From the NCBI GenBank assembly GCA_020851565.1, contig JADZCN010000124.1, positions 1 through 64,000 of the forward strand: 64,000 bases of DNA, read 5' to 3'. The translations under genes were made by a program, and so were the position numbers. The notes below the pieces were generated by a model. The model did no database searches. It worked only from the letters and a program-made list of their open reading frames with translations, and had not been told where the DNA came from. Positions within the stretch are counted from its first letter, which is position 1, and every line of letters begins with the position of its first letter. Shown one piece after another: positions 8,701 to 17,109 of the stretch. This stretch comes from Acidobacteriota bacterium. GTDB lineage: Bacteria; Acidobacteriota; Vicinamibacteria; Vicinamibacterales; UBA2999.

Positions 8701-9692
8701 GTCCGGTACGCCTGCGGCGGCATCCCCGTCCACCGCTTGAACGCACGGAAGAACGGCGCCGCCTCGGTGTAGCCGAGCAGGAACGCAATCTCCGTGCAGC
8801 TCAGCGCTGCATCCTCCAGGAGGAGCATCGCGCGCTCGCGGCGCGCCTCGTCCACCAGGTCCGCGAAGCGCGTGCCCTCGTCCGTGAGCCGGCGCTGCAG
8901 CGTGCGGCCCGACATCGCCAGGTCGCGGGCAATGGTTTCGAGACGCGGCTCGCCCTGCGCGAGGGCGGCGCCAATCGCCTGCCGCACGCGGTCCGCGAGG
9001 GTGGCCGAGGTGGGCAGCGCCGCCAGCAGTTGATCCGCGCGGCGCGACAGGTAGCCGAACAGGTGCGGATCGGACTGCGGGAGCGGCAGATCCAGGACGC
9101 CCGCGTCGAAGGCCACCTCGATCTGCGGCCCGCCCCAGGCCACCGGACAGGCGAAGAAGGCCTCGTGGCGGCTCGGATCCGCGGGGCGTGACAGCGGCAG
9201 CGTGACGAACGCTGCGCGAAGGGGACGGCCCGACAGACCCTGGAGCGTCGAAACGATGGAGGCCGCGTACGCCTCGACGGGCTCGCGCAGGCGCTGGAAC
9301 GGCGGCGGCGCCGCATGCGTGAAGACCACGCGGTCGCCCGCCGGCCCCGATCGGCGCTCCATGTGGGGGAGCACCTCCGGGTGGACAAGGGCCTTGTAGC
9401 GCTGCTGCCACGCAAACGCCTCGCCCACCGTCCCATGGTGCCGCATCGCGTAGCCGACGACGCCAAGGCCGTGCAGGCCGAGCTCGGCGCCGAGCTTCAG
9501 TCCAACGGGCTGGCGCGCGATCACCTCCCACATCTTGATGTCCTGCGCGAGAGGCACGCGGCTGTCGGGATCGGCCAGCCACGCCGGATCGATCCCCGCC
9601 TCGGCGGCGATGGCATCGGCGTCCAGCCCGACGGCCCGCGCGGCATCCAGGACCGCCGACACGAGTGCGGACAGGATCGAATGGTCCTGCAT
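8682..9692 (-). CDS. AraC family transcriptional regulator
   Basis: 336 residues from ATG 9692. The N-terminal ~200 residues match the arabinose_bd/OruR-type ligand domain (RQPVGLKLGAELGLHGLGVVGYAMRH). The C-terminal ~90 residues hold two HTHs of the AraC type: LETIARDLAMSGRTLQRRL and CTEIAFLLGYTEAAPFFRAF, followed by RWTGMPPQAYR. It diverges from the FAD monooxygenase with a 104-nt gap, so it probably controls that gene. The effector is unknown. The last codons overlap an intergenic repeat. Confidence 0.9.
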   Translation of the reverse strand: MQDHSILSALVSAVLDAARAVGLDADAIAAEAGIDPAWLADPDSRVPLAQDIKMWEVIARQPVGLKLGAELGLHGLGVVGYAMRHHGTVGEAFAWQQRYKALVHPEVLPHMERRSGPAGDRVVFTHAAPPPFQRLREPVEAYAASIVSTLQGLSGRPLRAAFVTLPLSRPADPSRHEAFFACPVAWGGPQIEVAFDAGVLDLPLPQSDPHLFGYLSRRADQLLAALPTSATLADRVRQAIGAALAQGEPRLETIARDLAMSGRTLQRRLTDEGTRFADLVDEARRERAMLLLEDAALSCTEIAFLLGYTEAAPFFRAFKRWTGMPPQAYRTRMGRR

Positions 9693-9796
9693 GGCGGAAG
9701 TATCCGTGATTTGTCGGCCACGGTCACAAGGCTGGCGGGCGGGGTCAGTGGCGCTGCAGGCCGCGCGCCGTATCGTCAACATGAAGGAGGCGAACG

Positions 9797-10957
9797 ATGC
9801 GAGTGGAAGGCCTGAACGTCGTGGTGGTGGGCGGCGCGACCGGTGGCGCCGCGGCGGCGCTGCTGCTGGCCCGGGCCGGCGCGCGCGTCACCGTGCTCGA
9901 GAAGGTGGAGCGCCCGAGGGCGGTGGGCGCCGGCATTGCGATGGCCGAGAACGGGCTCGCGGTGCTCGAATCGCTCGGCCTTGGCCCCGCCATCGCCGCC
10001 GTCTCCGTTCCTCTCTCCGCCGTCCGGGTCGTCGACGCGAAAGGCCGCGTGCTGTTCGCGCCGCCCGGCGCGGACCCGGTGGTGCGCATGATGCGCAGGA
10101 GCGCGCTCCAGTCGGTACTCCTCGACGCCCTCGAGGCCGAGCCGCTGGTGGAATGCCGCTTCGGCGCCGAGGTGACCGACGTCACGCCGGACGGCCAGGT
10201 CGTGGCACGAATCGGCGGTCGCGACGTGCGTCTCCAGGCCGATCTGGTCGTGGGCGCCGACGGATTCCACTCGCAGGTCCGCGCACGGGGCGGCTTCCCG
10301 GCGCGAATCGGCGGGTCCGGCATCACTTACGTGCGCGCGCTGGTCGGCCCGGGACTCGCGACGGGCGTGGAGACGTGGACGGAAGCCGGGTTGTTCGGCA
10401 GCTTCCCCGTGCCCGACGGAACGTATGTCTACGCGTCCGCCCGCTCGCCGATGTGCCGGCAGGCTGCGGACCACGCAGACCTGGCCGCCTTTCGCGCCGC
10501 CTGGGCGAGGGTCTACCCGCCCTCGGCGCCCATCTTCGATGGCGTGCGGTGGTGGGGCGGTCTGCTCGTGAACCGCGTGTGGACGGTGCACTGCCGTCGA
10601 TGGGTGAACGGGCGACTCGTCCTGCTGGGCGACGCCGCGCACGCGATGCCGCCCAATCTCGGACAGGGCGCCAACAGCGCGCTCGTCGATGCGGCAGTGC
10701 TCCTCGACGAGCTCCGGCGCCAGGATGATGTGCCATCCGCGCTGGGCGCGTACGAGGCGCGGCGGCAACCCGCGGTGCGGCGCGTGGCGAACCAGTCGGC
10801 GCGCCTCGGCCGGCTGGCGGAGCTGACGAGCCCCATCCTGCGGGGGCTTCGCGATCGCCTCGTGATGCCGGTTGCGCAGCGGGTGGCTCGCGAGAGCGAC
10901 CTTTCGGGGGTGCTGCAGGAGGCACCTGACGCGCTGCGAGCCATCGGCCGCGCCTGA
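9797..10957 (+). CDS. FAD-dependent monooxygenase (PHBH family)
   Basis: 386 residues; AAGGAGG lies 6 nt before the ATG. The Rossmann fold GGATGGAAAALLLARAGARV (residues ~11-30), the DG motif GADGFHSQVR and the GD motif LLGDAAHAMPPNLGQGANSA are all present. This is the group A flavoprotein hydroxylase layout (p-hydroxybenzoate hydroxylase, PF01494). Such enzymes hydroxylate aromatic or polyketide-like substrates with NAD(P)H and O2. The substrate is not predictable. The stop codon overlaps the ATG of the following small membrane ORF. Confidence 0.88.
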   Translation: MRVEGLNVVVVGGATGGAAAALLLARAGARVTVLEKVERPRAVGAGIAMAENGLAVLESLGLGPAIAAVSVPLSAVRVVDAKGRVLFAPPGADPVVRMMRRSALQSVLLDALEAEPLVECRFGAEVTDVTPDGQVVARIGGRDVRLQADLVVGADGFHSQVRARGGFPARIGGSGITYVRALVGPGLATGVETWTEAGLFGSFPVPDGTYVYASARSPMCRQAADHADLAAFRAAWARVYPPSAPIFDGVRWWGGLLVNRVWTVHCRRWVNGRLVLLGDAAHAMPPNLGQGANSALVDAAVLLDELRRQDDVPSALGAYEARRQPAVRRVANQSARLGRLAELTSPILRGLRDRLVMPVAQRVARESDLSGVLQEAPDALRAIGRA

Positions 10958-11226
10958 TGTCGCTGGTCCTGTCTGCCATGGCCTTCGCGCTCGGCATCGG
11001 CCTCGTCCCTCCGGGCATGACGAGCTGGGTCTAGGGCCTCATCGGCGCGGGGTTCTTCCGCGCGCGCACCCTGCCTCGCTGGGTATCGCTCTGCTTCATC
11101 GCCGCGGGCATCGGCGTTCCGCTGGCGCAGGTCGGGGGCTTTCCGTGTGCGCTTGCCTGGGCCTACCCCGCCGCGTGTGGGCTCTGGCTGATCTCACTGG
11201 GATGGGTGGCCCTCTCCTCGGACTGA
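10957..11226 (+). pseudogene. Small membrane protein ORF interrupted by an in-frame TAG
   Basis: The ATG at 10957 overlaps the FAD monooxygenase stop. The frame encodes 25 hydrophobic residues (MSLVLSAMAFALGIGLVPPG..), then TAG at 11032-11034, then continues openly for another 63 codons with the same membrane character (LPRWVSLCFIAAGIGVPLAQ, CGLWLISLGWVALSSD) to TGA. Coupling to the upstream gene and continuity across the TAG suggest a recently broken gene or a base-call error. No family was recognised. Confidence 0.55.
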
Positions 11227-11339
11227 CGCCGGGCACCGGCGGCACGCCGGCAGGTCGCCGGTCCTGGATCCAGGGGGCACAGCGTTCGGGCGCGATTCCG
11301 ACACCGGCCGCAGGAACGGGTTGTGCAGCGCGGCCCAGT

Positions 11340-11870
11340 ATGCCCGCCAGCCTCCGGCTGCTCATCTCGATCGCCGCCGTGACCGCCACGGCGGCATGCG
11401 GCGCGGCCCGCGCGCCGCTGACGACGAGCTTCGCCCAACTGCCCGACCACTTGAACGTGGGCGACACCGTGACAGTGGAATCGGCGGACGGCGCGGAGGT
11501 GCGGGGCCGCCTGGTGCGGATGGCGCCCGACTCCATCGCGGTCACGGAGCCGTCCGCCGAGCGCATGGTGGACGCGAGCAGGGTGCGTCGGATCTCGGCG
11601 TGCTGTGACAGCCTCCTGAACGGCACGCTGATCGGCTTTGTGAGCGGCGCCCTCTTCGGCACCGCCGTCGCCGTGGGGCTCTCGGACGGCAGCTCGGACC
11701 TGGATGGCAACCAGAGCGCGTTGATCTTCGGCGGCATCGGCGCGGGGCTCGGTATCGGGCTGGACGCCTTGGTGCGGAGCGACCGCCTGGTCTACAGTTC
11801 ACCCGCCGTGACGCCGCGGGCACGCGCCGGACCGACGGGTGCCGCGGTGGGAATCACCGTGACCTGGTGA
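11340..11870 (+). CDS. Putative lipoprotein / exported glycine-zipper protein
   Basis: 176 residues from ATG 11340; the open frame extends upstream without a signal peptide. The N-terminus looks lipoprotein-like (LLISIAAVTATAACGAA, Cys ~20). It is followed by a small beta domain (LNVGDTVTVESADGAEVRGRL..) similar in plan to the 8.4-kb outer-membrane-like protein, then Gly-rich hydrophobic stretches (LIGFVSGALFGTAVAVGL, FGGIGAGLGIGLDALV). It is probably envelope-located. The function is unknown. Confidence 0.6.
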   Translation: MPASLRLLISIAAVTATAACGAARAPLTTSFAQLPDHLNVGDTVTVESADGAEVRGRLVRMAPDSIAVTEPSAERMVDASRVRRISACCDSLLNGTLIGFVSGALFGTAVAVGLSDGSSDLDGNQSALIFGGIGAGLGIGLDALVRSDRLVYSSPAVTPRARAGPTGAAVGITVTW

Positions 11871-11892
11871 GCGGCTCGACCTTCTGTGTCAC

Positions 11893-11960
11893 TGGGGGCT
11901 TGGGGCTTGGGGCTTGGGGTCTTGAGGTCTTGAGGTCTTGGGGTCTTGAGGTCTTGGGGG
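11893..11960. repeat. Short tandem repeat, TCTTGAGG/GCTTGGGG units (family A)
   Basis: About eight imperfect 7-9-nt units of the GCTTGGG / TCTTGAGG type follow the stop of the preceding gene. Confidence 0.75.
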
Positions 11961-11965
11961 TCTGC

Positions 11966-12050
11966 GGCCCCTGCGCCATCTGCGTTCATCTGCGGCCTCT
12001 CTTGCGCCATGTGCGTCCATCTGCGTCCCCTCTGCGGCCCCTCCGCGTGC
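11966..12050. repeat. Intergenic repeat, ATCTGCGTTC family
   Basis: Imperfect CCATCTGCGTTCATCTGCGG-like words, repeated at least four times (CCATGTGCGTCCATCTGCGT etc.), abut the family A array. Confidence 0.7.
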
Positions 12051-12123
12051 AAGGTTTCCCGCCATCTCCGTTCTGAGGACAGGAAGGCCAATCCCGGCCC
12101 TCCGTGTCAGGGGAGCGGTTCAC

Positions 12124-13593
12124 ATGTCTGCACGCACCTGGATCGTCGCGCTGGTCATTGCCGGCGGCGCCTTCATCCTTCGCCCGGCGGGTCCCGCGGT
12201 CTCCGCGGAACCGGAGCCGGCCGAGACTCAGGATCAGACGACCACGCTCGACGATCAGACCGAGCTGGCCATCACCGTCTACAACTCCGACATCGCGCTC
12301 GTGCGCGACGTCCGGCAGCTGCAGCTGCCGCGCGGCACCGGAAGCCTCCGCTTCATGGACATCGCGGCCACGGTGAACCCGGCCACGGTGCACTTCCGGT
12401 CGATCACCGAACCTTCGCGTGTGAGCGTGCTGGAGCAGAACTACGAATACGACCTGCTGGAGCCCGACAAGCTCCTGCGCAAGTACGTGGGCCGCGACGT
12501 AACGCTGGTCCGTACGCGCCAAGAGGGTGGGACGACGCGGCAGGAAGAGGTCACGGCGCGCCTGCTCAGCTACAACAACGCGCCCGTGTGGCGCATCGGC
12601 AACGAGATCGTGACCGGCATGCACGCGGACCACATCCGCTTCCCGGAACTGCCCGAGACCCTGTTCTCACGCCCGACGCTCATCTGGACCGTCCAGAACG
12701 ACGGCGCCGCCCGACAGCGCGTGGAAGCCTCGTACCTGGCGGGCAAGCTGGCCTGGAACGCGGACTACGTGCTCACCGTGGCGCGCGACGACAGGACGGC
12801 CGGCGTGGACGGCTGGGTGACGCTCACGAACAACAGCGGCACGGCCTTCCGCAACGCGAAGCTGCAGCTGGTGGCCGGTGACCTCAACCGCGTGCGCCAG
12901 GAGCTGCGGAAGGCAGTGGCCTACGAGATGGCGGACGCCGCCCGGCCGGCCGCCGCCCAGATGGCGCAGGAGTCGTTCTCCGACTACCACCTCTACACGC
13001 TGGAGCGAAAGACGACGATCAACAACAGCCAGACCAAGCAGGTGTCGATGCTCAACGGCACAAACGTGCCCGTCCAGAAGCGCTACGTTGTCGAGGGCCA
13101 GCGCTACTACTACCACAACGCGCAGCACCCCGGCTCGCCTCTGAAGGACGTGGTGCAGGTGTTCTACCAGTTCAAGAACGAGGCGAAGGGCGGGCTCGGG
13201 ATGCCGATGCCGGCCGGCACGGTCCGCGTCTACCAGGAGGACTCGAAGGGCGCAGTGCAGTTCGTCGGCGAGGACCGCATCAACCACACGCCGAAGGACG
13301 AGACGTTGAACCTGAAGATCGGCAACGCCTTCGACGTGGTGTGCGAGCGCAACCAGGTCGACTTCGAGAAGATCGCCGGCAACGTCTACGAGTTCGAGTA
13401 CGAGATCACGCTGCGCAACCACAAGAGCGTGCCCGTCACGGTGGAAGTGAACGAGCCCATCGGCGGCACGTGGCGCATGGTGCGCAGCTCGCACGAGCAC
13501 ACCAAGACCGCGGCCTGGGCCGCACAGTTCAACGTGCCAGTCGTGGCCGACGGTGAGGCGGTGCTGAAGTACCGGGTGAGGGTGACGTACTAG
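12124..13593 (+). CDS. DUF4139 domain-containing exported protein
   Basis: 489 residues. The N-terminal signal peptide (WIVALVIAGGAFILRPAG..) is followed by a beta-rich domain beginning ITVYNSDIALVRDVRQLQLP, which is the hallmark start of DUF4139 proteins. Later segments RQRVEASYLAGKLAWNADYV, VTLTNNSGTAFRNAKLQLVA and LRNHKSVPVTVEVNEPI are typical conserved DUF4139 strands. The family is widespread and exported, with no established biochemical activity. The weak SD GGGGAG lies ~8 nt before the ATG. The gene converges on the glycosidase-like gene with an inverted repeat arm pair between them. Confidence 0.8.
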   Translation: MSARTWIVALVIAGGAFILRPAGPAVSAEPEPAETQDQTTTLDDQTELAITVYNSDIALVRDVRQLQLPRGTGSLRFMDIAATVNPATVHFRSITEPSRVSVLEQNYEYDLLEPDKLLRKYVGRDVTLVRTRQEGGTTRQEEVTARLLSYNNAPVWRIGNEIVTGMHADHIRFPELPETLFSRPTLIWTVQNDGAARQRVEASYLAGKLAWNADYVLTVARDDRTAGVDGWVTLTNNSGTAFRNAKLQLVAGDLNRVRQELRKAVAYEMADAARPAAAQMAQESFSDYHLYTLERKTTINNSQTKQVSMLNGTNVPVQKRYVVEGQRYYYHNAQHPGSPLKDVVQVFYQFKNEAKGGLGMPMPAGTVRVYQEDSKGAVQFVGEDRINHTPKDETLNLKIGNAFDVVCERNQVDFEKIAGNVYEFEYEITLRNHKSVPVTVEVNEPIGGTWRMVRSSHEHTKTAAWAAQFNVPVVADGEAVLKYRVRVTY

Positions 13594-13766
13594 GGGCTCG
13601 AGGTCTTGAGGTCTTGAGGTCTTGAGGTCTTGGGGGCTTGAGGTCTTGGGGGCTTGAGGGTCTTGAGGGGCTTGTGGGCTTGGGTCTGGAGGCGACGTTC
13701 GACAGCACTCAGCGCCCCAGGACCTCAAGACCCCAAGACCTCAAGACCCCAAGACCTCAAGACCCA
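13594..13766. repeat. Family A repeat arms in inverted orientation (possible bidirectional terminator)
   Basis: A forward array of TCTTGAGG/GCTTGGGG units (13594-13687) faces its reverse complement CCTCAAGACCCCAAGACCTC (13718-13766) across a ~30-nt loop. It lies exactly between two convergent genes. RNA from either strand could form a long imperfect stem. There is no U-tract, so intrinsic termination is only suggested. Confidence 0.65.
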
Positions 13767-13768
13767 CC

Positions 13769-15103
13769 TCACCTCGTCCGGCCAATCAGGATACGCCCGC
13801 GCGTGAACGACACCGCCAGCGTCTCGCCCGCCTTCTTCGACACCGGCTCGCAGGCGGCGGTCGCGGGGTGGCAGAGCGTGGCCTCGAAGGTGCGCGCCAC
13901 CTTCAAGGTGTAGCTCCCGGGCGGGCCGTCGATGGTGTAGGCGAAGCGGCCATCGGCCGCCTGGGCGCCGTCGATACGCACGTCGCCTCGCGCCTCGAGG
14001 ACCCGGATGTCGCGCCACCGATCCCCCGAGTGATGGCGCGTCTCGTAGCGCATGACGTCCCGCGGGAGGAGCGCCACCACCTTCGGCACGTTGCGAAACC
14101 CGGCGGCGGTGGCCAGGCCGCGTTCGAGCTGGACTCCCTCGCCCGAGAACCAGACGAAAGCCTGGCGCGCGATGAGGCTGGCCACGGCCAGGAGCGCCAC
14201 GGCCTCGTCGTCGAGCTCGTGCTTGTTCTCGGTGGCCGAGACAAGGGTACCGCCGCCCGGGGGCTCGCTGTTGATGCCGAGCGGCCGCCTGGGGTTGGGC
14301 CGGTCGCCGCGCGTGAGGCTGGAGATGTGCCGGCGCTTGTCCCACGCATGCCCGCCACGGTACGAGTGCACGTTGAAGGCGTCCGCCGGGTCGATGCTGT
14401 ACCGGTCGAGGTCGCTCACCTCCTCGGAGGGTGCGGCCGTGAGCGTCCTGAGTGCACGACCGCCCGCCGCGGCGTAGTAGCCGACACACTCCGCCAGCCT
14501 CGCCGGGCTGGGTTCGCCCGTCTGCCAGGCCTCGTTGCCGCAATCGATCCAGTCGATCACGCCGGCGGCATTGTCCAGCGTGGCGACGCGCGTCATGAAG
14601 TCGCGCCGATCGGCGATCACCTGCACGTCGCCCTGCGACCAGACGACTCTGAGCTTCCGAGCGGCCAGCGCCGAGAAGAACCGCTCGACGTGGGCGTAGT
14701 AGTCCGGCGTCAGCCCGGGACCCACCTCGCGCCCGCGCCAGAACGCCGTGCGACCACCGGCGCCGGGGTCCGGGCACGGGGCCGTCGCGCTGCACCCGAG
14801 TGCGGACCAGGTGCGCACCCCCTGGTAGCCTGCACGGGCCACGGCATCGAGCTCGGCCTCTGCGCGTGCGGTGTCACGGACGAAGAGCGAGAACAGATCC
14901 CCGGCGTGGGCGTAGATGGGCAGCACGGGCCCGCGATCGTCCCGGAACGTGTGGCCCTCGATCCGGAGCCGGCCGGCGAGCGGGTCCGCAGGGGCCGCGA
15001 CCGCCGGGGCGGCCGGTTCCTGTGTCGATGGCGCAGCCGTCAGCCCGGCCAGCGCGGTCAGCGTCACAACACCAATCATCGCGCAGCGCGCCGGAGGCCC
15101 CAT
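13769..15103 (-). CDS. Glycoside-hydrolase-like exported protein
   Basis: 444 residues with a signal peptide (MIGVVTLTALAGLTAAPSTQ). The central part looks like a TIM-barrel glycosidase: AGYQGVRTWSALG, the NE motif in IDWIDCGNEAWQTGEPSP (candidate acid/base Glu), HSYRGGHAWDKR, and GINSEPPGGGTLV as a possible nucleophile strand. The C-terminal ~100 residues form a beta-sandwich (FAYTIDGPPGSYTLKVAR). Exact GH family assignment is not possible by eye; GH5/GH42-like clans are candidates. It is presumably a periplasmic enzyme. Confidence 0.55.
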   Translation of the reverse strand: MGPPARCAMIGVVTLTALAGLTAAPSTQEPAAPAVAAPADPLAGRLRIEGHTFRDDRGPVLPIYAHAGDLFSLFVRDTARAEAELDAVARAGYQGVRTWSALGCSATAPCPDPGAGGRTAFWRGREVGPGLTPDYYAHVERFFSALAARKLRVVWSQGDVQVIADRRDFMTRVATLDNAAGVIDWIDCGNEAWQTGEPSPARLAECVGYYAAAGGRALRTLTAAPSEEVSDLDRYSIDPADAFNVHSYRGGHAWDKRRHISSLTRGDRPNPRRPLGINSEPPGGGTLVSATENKHELDDEAVALLAVASLIARQAFVWFSGEGVQLERGLATAAGFRNVPKVVALLPRDVMRYETRHHSGDRWRDIRVLEARGDVRIDGAQAADGRFAYTIDGPPGSYTLKVARTFEATLCHPATAACEPVSKKAGETLAVSFTRGRILIGRTR

Positions 15104-15197
15104 CTTCCGACCCTACCCCGACGCCACACCAATCGGCAACGCCAACCTCCGGACCTTGAACGTCATGCGTCGGACGCTGGGCTCTGGAACGTCCGGC

Positions 15198-16982
15198 TCA
15201 CACGCTCCCGACTCGCGGCTTCACGAGATGGAACCGCGCCGCATCCTGATACGCCTTCGCGAGCGCGAGAATCTCCATCTCTCGGTACGGCTGGGCGTAG
15301 ATCGTCGCGTTGGTGGGCGTGCCCGTGTCGGCAAACCCGTTCGGCAGGTTGATCGCGGGATAGCACGCGAGGTTGGCCATCCCGAAATGTCGCTGTGCCG
15401 GCGTCTGTGGACGTGGGGGCTCCGCGGGGCGTGGCGGGCCACCCGCAACGGGGCCGGCCGCACCACCGGGACCGCCGGGGCCTCGCCCTCCGCTTCCGCC
15501 TACGCCGGTGTTGTTCGATCCCACGAGGTACACATCCACGTGCGCTGTGGCCTTCGCCAGCTCCGTCATCATCATCATGCGCACGCGCTGCGACTGCAGG
15601 TAGTCCACCGCGGGCACGAGGCGGCCGGTGGGCCGCGCGCTGCGCGAGCCCTTCATCCGGCCCGCGCGTGCGTGCTGGTCGAAGAACACGGCGGACTCGA
15701 CCGAGATGGCGCTGACGTTCGACGCCATGTCGGGCACCGACACGGGGATGAACTCGCGAACCCCCAGCGCCCGCAGCGTCTCGAGCATCTTCGCCGCGTT
15801 GGCCTTCGCCGACGGGTGGGTGATCTCGTCGAAGGACTCCTGGATGATGCCCACGCGCAGCTTGCGAATGTCGAGCGCTGCATTCCAGTTGAACGGCAGG
15901 TCCGTGACGCTCATGTCGCGGCCGTCGGGCCTGGCGATCGCCTGCATCACCAGCGCGCAGTCCTCGGCATATCGGCAGATGGGGCCGAGCCGATCCTGCG
16001 TCCACGAGAGCGCCATCACGCCGTAGCGGCTGATGCGGCCGAAGGTGGGCCTGAGACCCGCGAGCCCGCATCGCGCCGAGGGGCTGAGGATGCTGCCGCT
16101 CGTCTCGGTGCCGATCGCGAAGCCGACGCACCCGGCCGCGGTGGCAGACGAGGGCCCCGCGGACGATCCACTCGAGCCCTGTGCCGGATCCCACGGGCTC
16201 TTCGTCTGCCCGCCGAACCAGTTGTCGCCCGCCGCCAGCTCGCCGGTGCTGAGCTTGGCGATGAGCACGGCTCCCGCCTCGCGCAGCATCTCGACCACGC
16301 TGGCGTCGTAGTCGAACTGCTGCTCCTTGAACGCGGGCGATCCCCACGTCGTCTTGTAGCCCTTCACCGAGATGATGTCCTTCGCCCCCCACGGGATGCC
16401 GTGCAGCGGCCCCTTGTAGCGGCCCGCCGCAATCTCGGCGTCCGCGCGCCGTGCTTCCGCCAGGCCGTGCTCGTCGAGAAACGTGACCACGTTGTTGAGC
16501 GTCGGGTTGTAGCGATGGAGGCGTGCCAGGTACATCCCGGTGAGCTCCACCGACGACACCTGCTTCGTGCGCACGAGCTCCGCCAGGTGGCGCACCGGCC
16601 AGAACGCCACGTCCTCGAGATTCGCGGGCCGCCGCACCGAGGGCGCCTTGCTCATCCGGAACGGCTGCGGTGCCTTGTCCACCCTCAGCCCGGGTACCAT
16701 CGGGCTGAAATGGAACGGCGGCGACACGTCGTTGGGGATGTCGACGGCCCTGAGCTCCCTGTACTGCGCCAGGTTGCGGTTGGCCGACTCCACCATCGCC
16801 TTGCGGTCCTCCTCGCTCAGGTCGATGCCCGAGAGCTGCAGCGCCTCGGTGACCATGGCGAGCGTCACGGTCTGCGCACCGGCGTCCTGCATCCGCGCCC
16901 ACAAGAACCCGGGGACCAGGGTCGTACCCAGGCCGATGCTGGCGAAGTGGGCGATGAAGCGGCGGCGGGTCTCGTGAAGCAT
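15198..16982 (-). CDS. Tat-exported amidase family protein (GatA-like fold)
   Basis: 594 residues. The N-terminus is a twin-arginine signal (ETRRRFIAHFASIGLGTTLV). The amidase signature is complete: the catalytic Lys in GIPWGAKDIISVKG, the Gly/Ser stretch QGSSGSSAGPSSATAAG with the cis-Ser, and the Ser nucleophile in GTETSGSILSPS. Around residues 515-545 there is a Gly/Pro-rich loop insert (GGSGGRGPGGPGGAAGP) absent from typical GatA. It probably hydrolyses amide bonds of small molecules or peptides in the periplasm, and is not the tRNA amidotransferase subunit. It diverges from pilT. A TATAAT lies 5 nt upstream of its start. Confidence 0.88.
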   Translation of the reverse strand: MLHETRRRFIAHFASIGLGTTLVPGFLWARMQDAGAQTVTLAMVTEALQLSGIDLSEEDRKAMVESANRNLAQYRELRAVDIPNDVSPPFHFSPMVPGLRVDKAPQPFRMSKAPSVRRPANLEDVAFWPVRHLAELVRTKQVSSVELTGMYLARLHRYNPTLNNVVTFLDEHGLAEARRADAEIAAGRYKGPLHGIPWGAKDIISVKGYKTTWGSPAFKEQQFDYDASVVEMLREAGAVLIAKLSTGELAAGDNWFGGQTKSPWDPAQGSSGSSAGPSSATAAGCVGFAIGTETSGSILSPSARCGLAGLRPTFGRISRYGVMALSWTQDRLGPICRYAEDCALVMQAIARPDGRDMSVTDLPFNWNAALDIRKLRVGIIQESFDEITHPSAKANAAKMLETLRALGVREFIPVSVPDMASNVSAISVESAVFFDQHARAGRMKGSRSARPTGRLVPAVDYLQSQRVRMMMMTELAKATAHVDVYLVGSNNTGVGGSGGRGPGGPGGAAGPVAGGPPRPAEPPRPQTPAQRHFGMANLACYPAINLPNGFADTGTPTNATIYAQPYREMEILALAKAYQDAARFHLVKPRVGSV

Positions 16983-16987
16983 GGGGC

Positions 16988-16993
16988 ATTATA
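16988..16993 (-). promoter_or_regulatory. Candidate -10 TATAAT, leaderless amidase start
   Basis: On the minus strand TATAAT is followed by five bases and then the amidase ATG. There is no SD, and the expected transcription start falls on the start codon. Confidence 0.45.
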
Positions 16994-17030
16994 GGTTCGG
17001 GGTTCTCGGGTTCTCGGGTTCTCGGGTTCT
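16994..17030. repeat. Short tandem repeat, GGTTCTCGG units (family B)
   Basis: About four GGTTCTCGG/GGTTCGGGG units sit in the divergent gap between the amidase and pilT. Confidence 0.75.
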
Positions 17031-17109
17031 GCACTCTTCTTCAGGCAATGGCACGGAGAAGTGTGGGGCGGTGTTGGCGGCGGCCACATCGGCCGATAGC
17101 CCCCGCGAG

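Noticed and set aside
11032-11034. TAG read as pyrrolysine in the small membrane ORF
   Set aside because: No pyl genes or Pyl-type enzyme family here; a nonsense mutation or base error is simpler.
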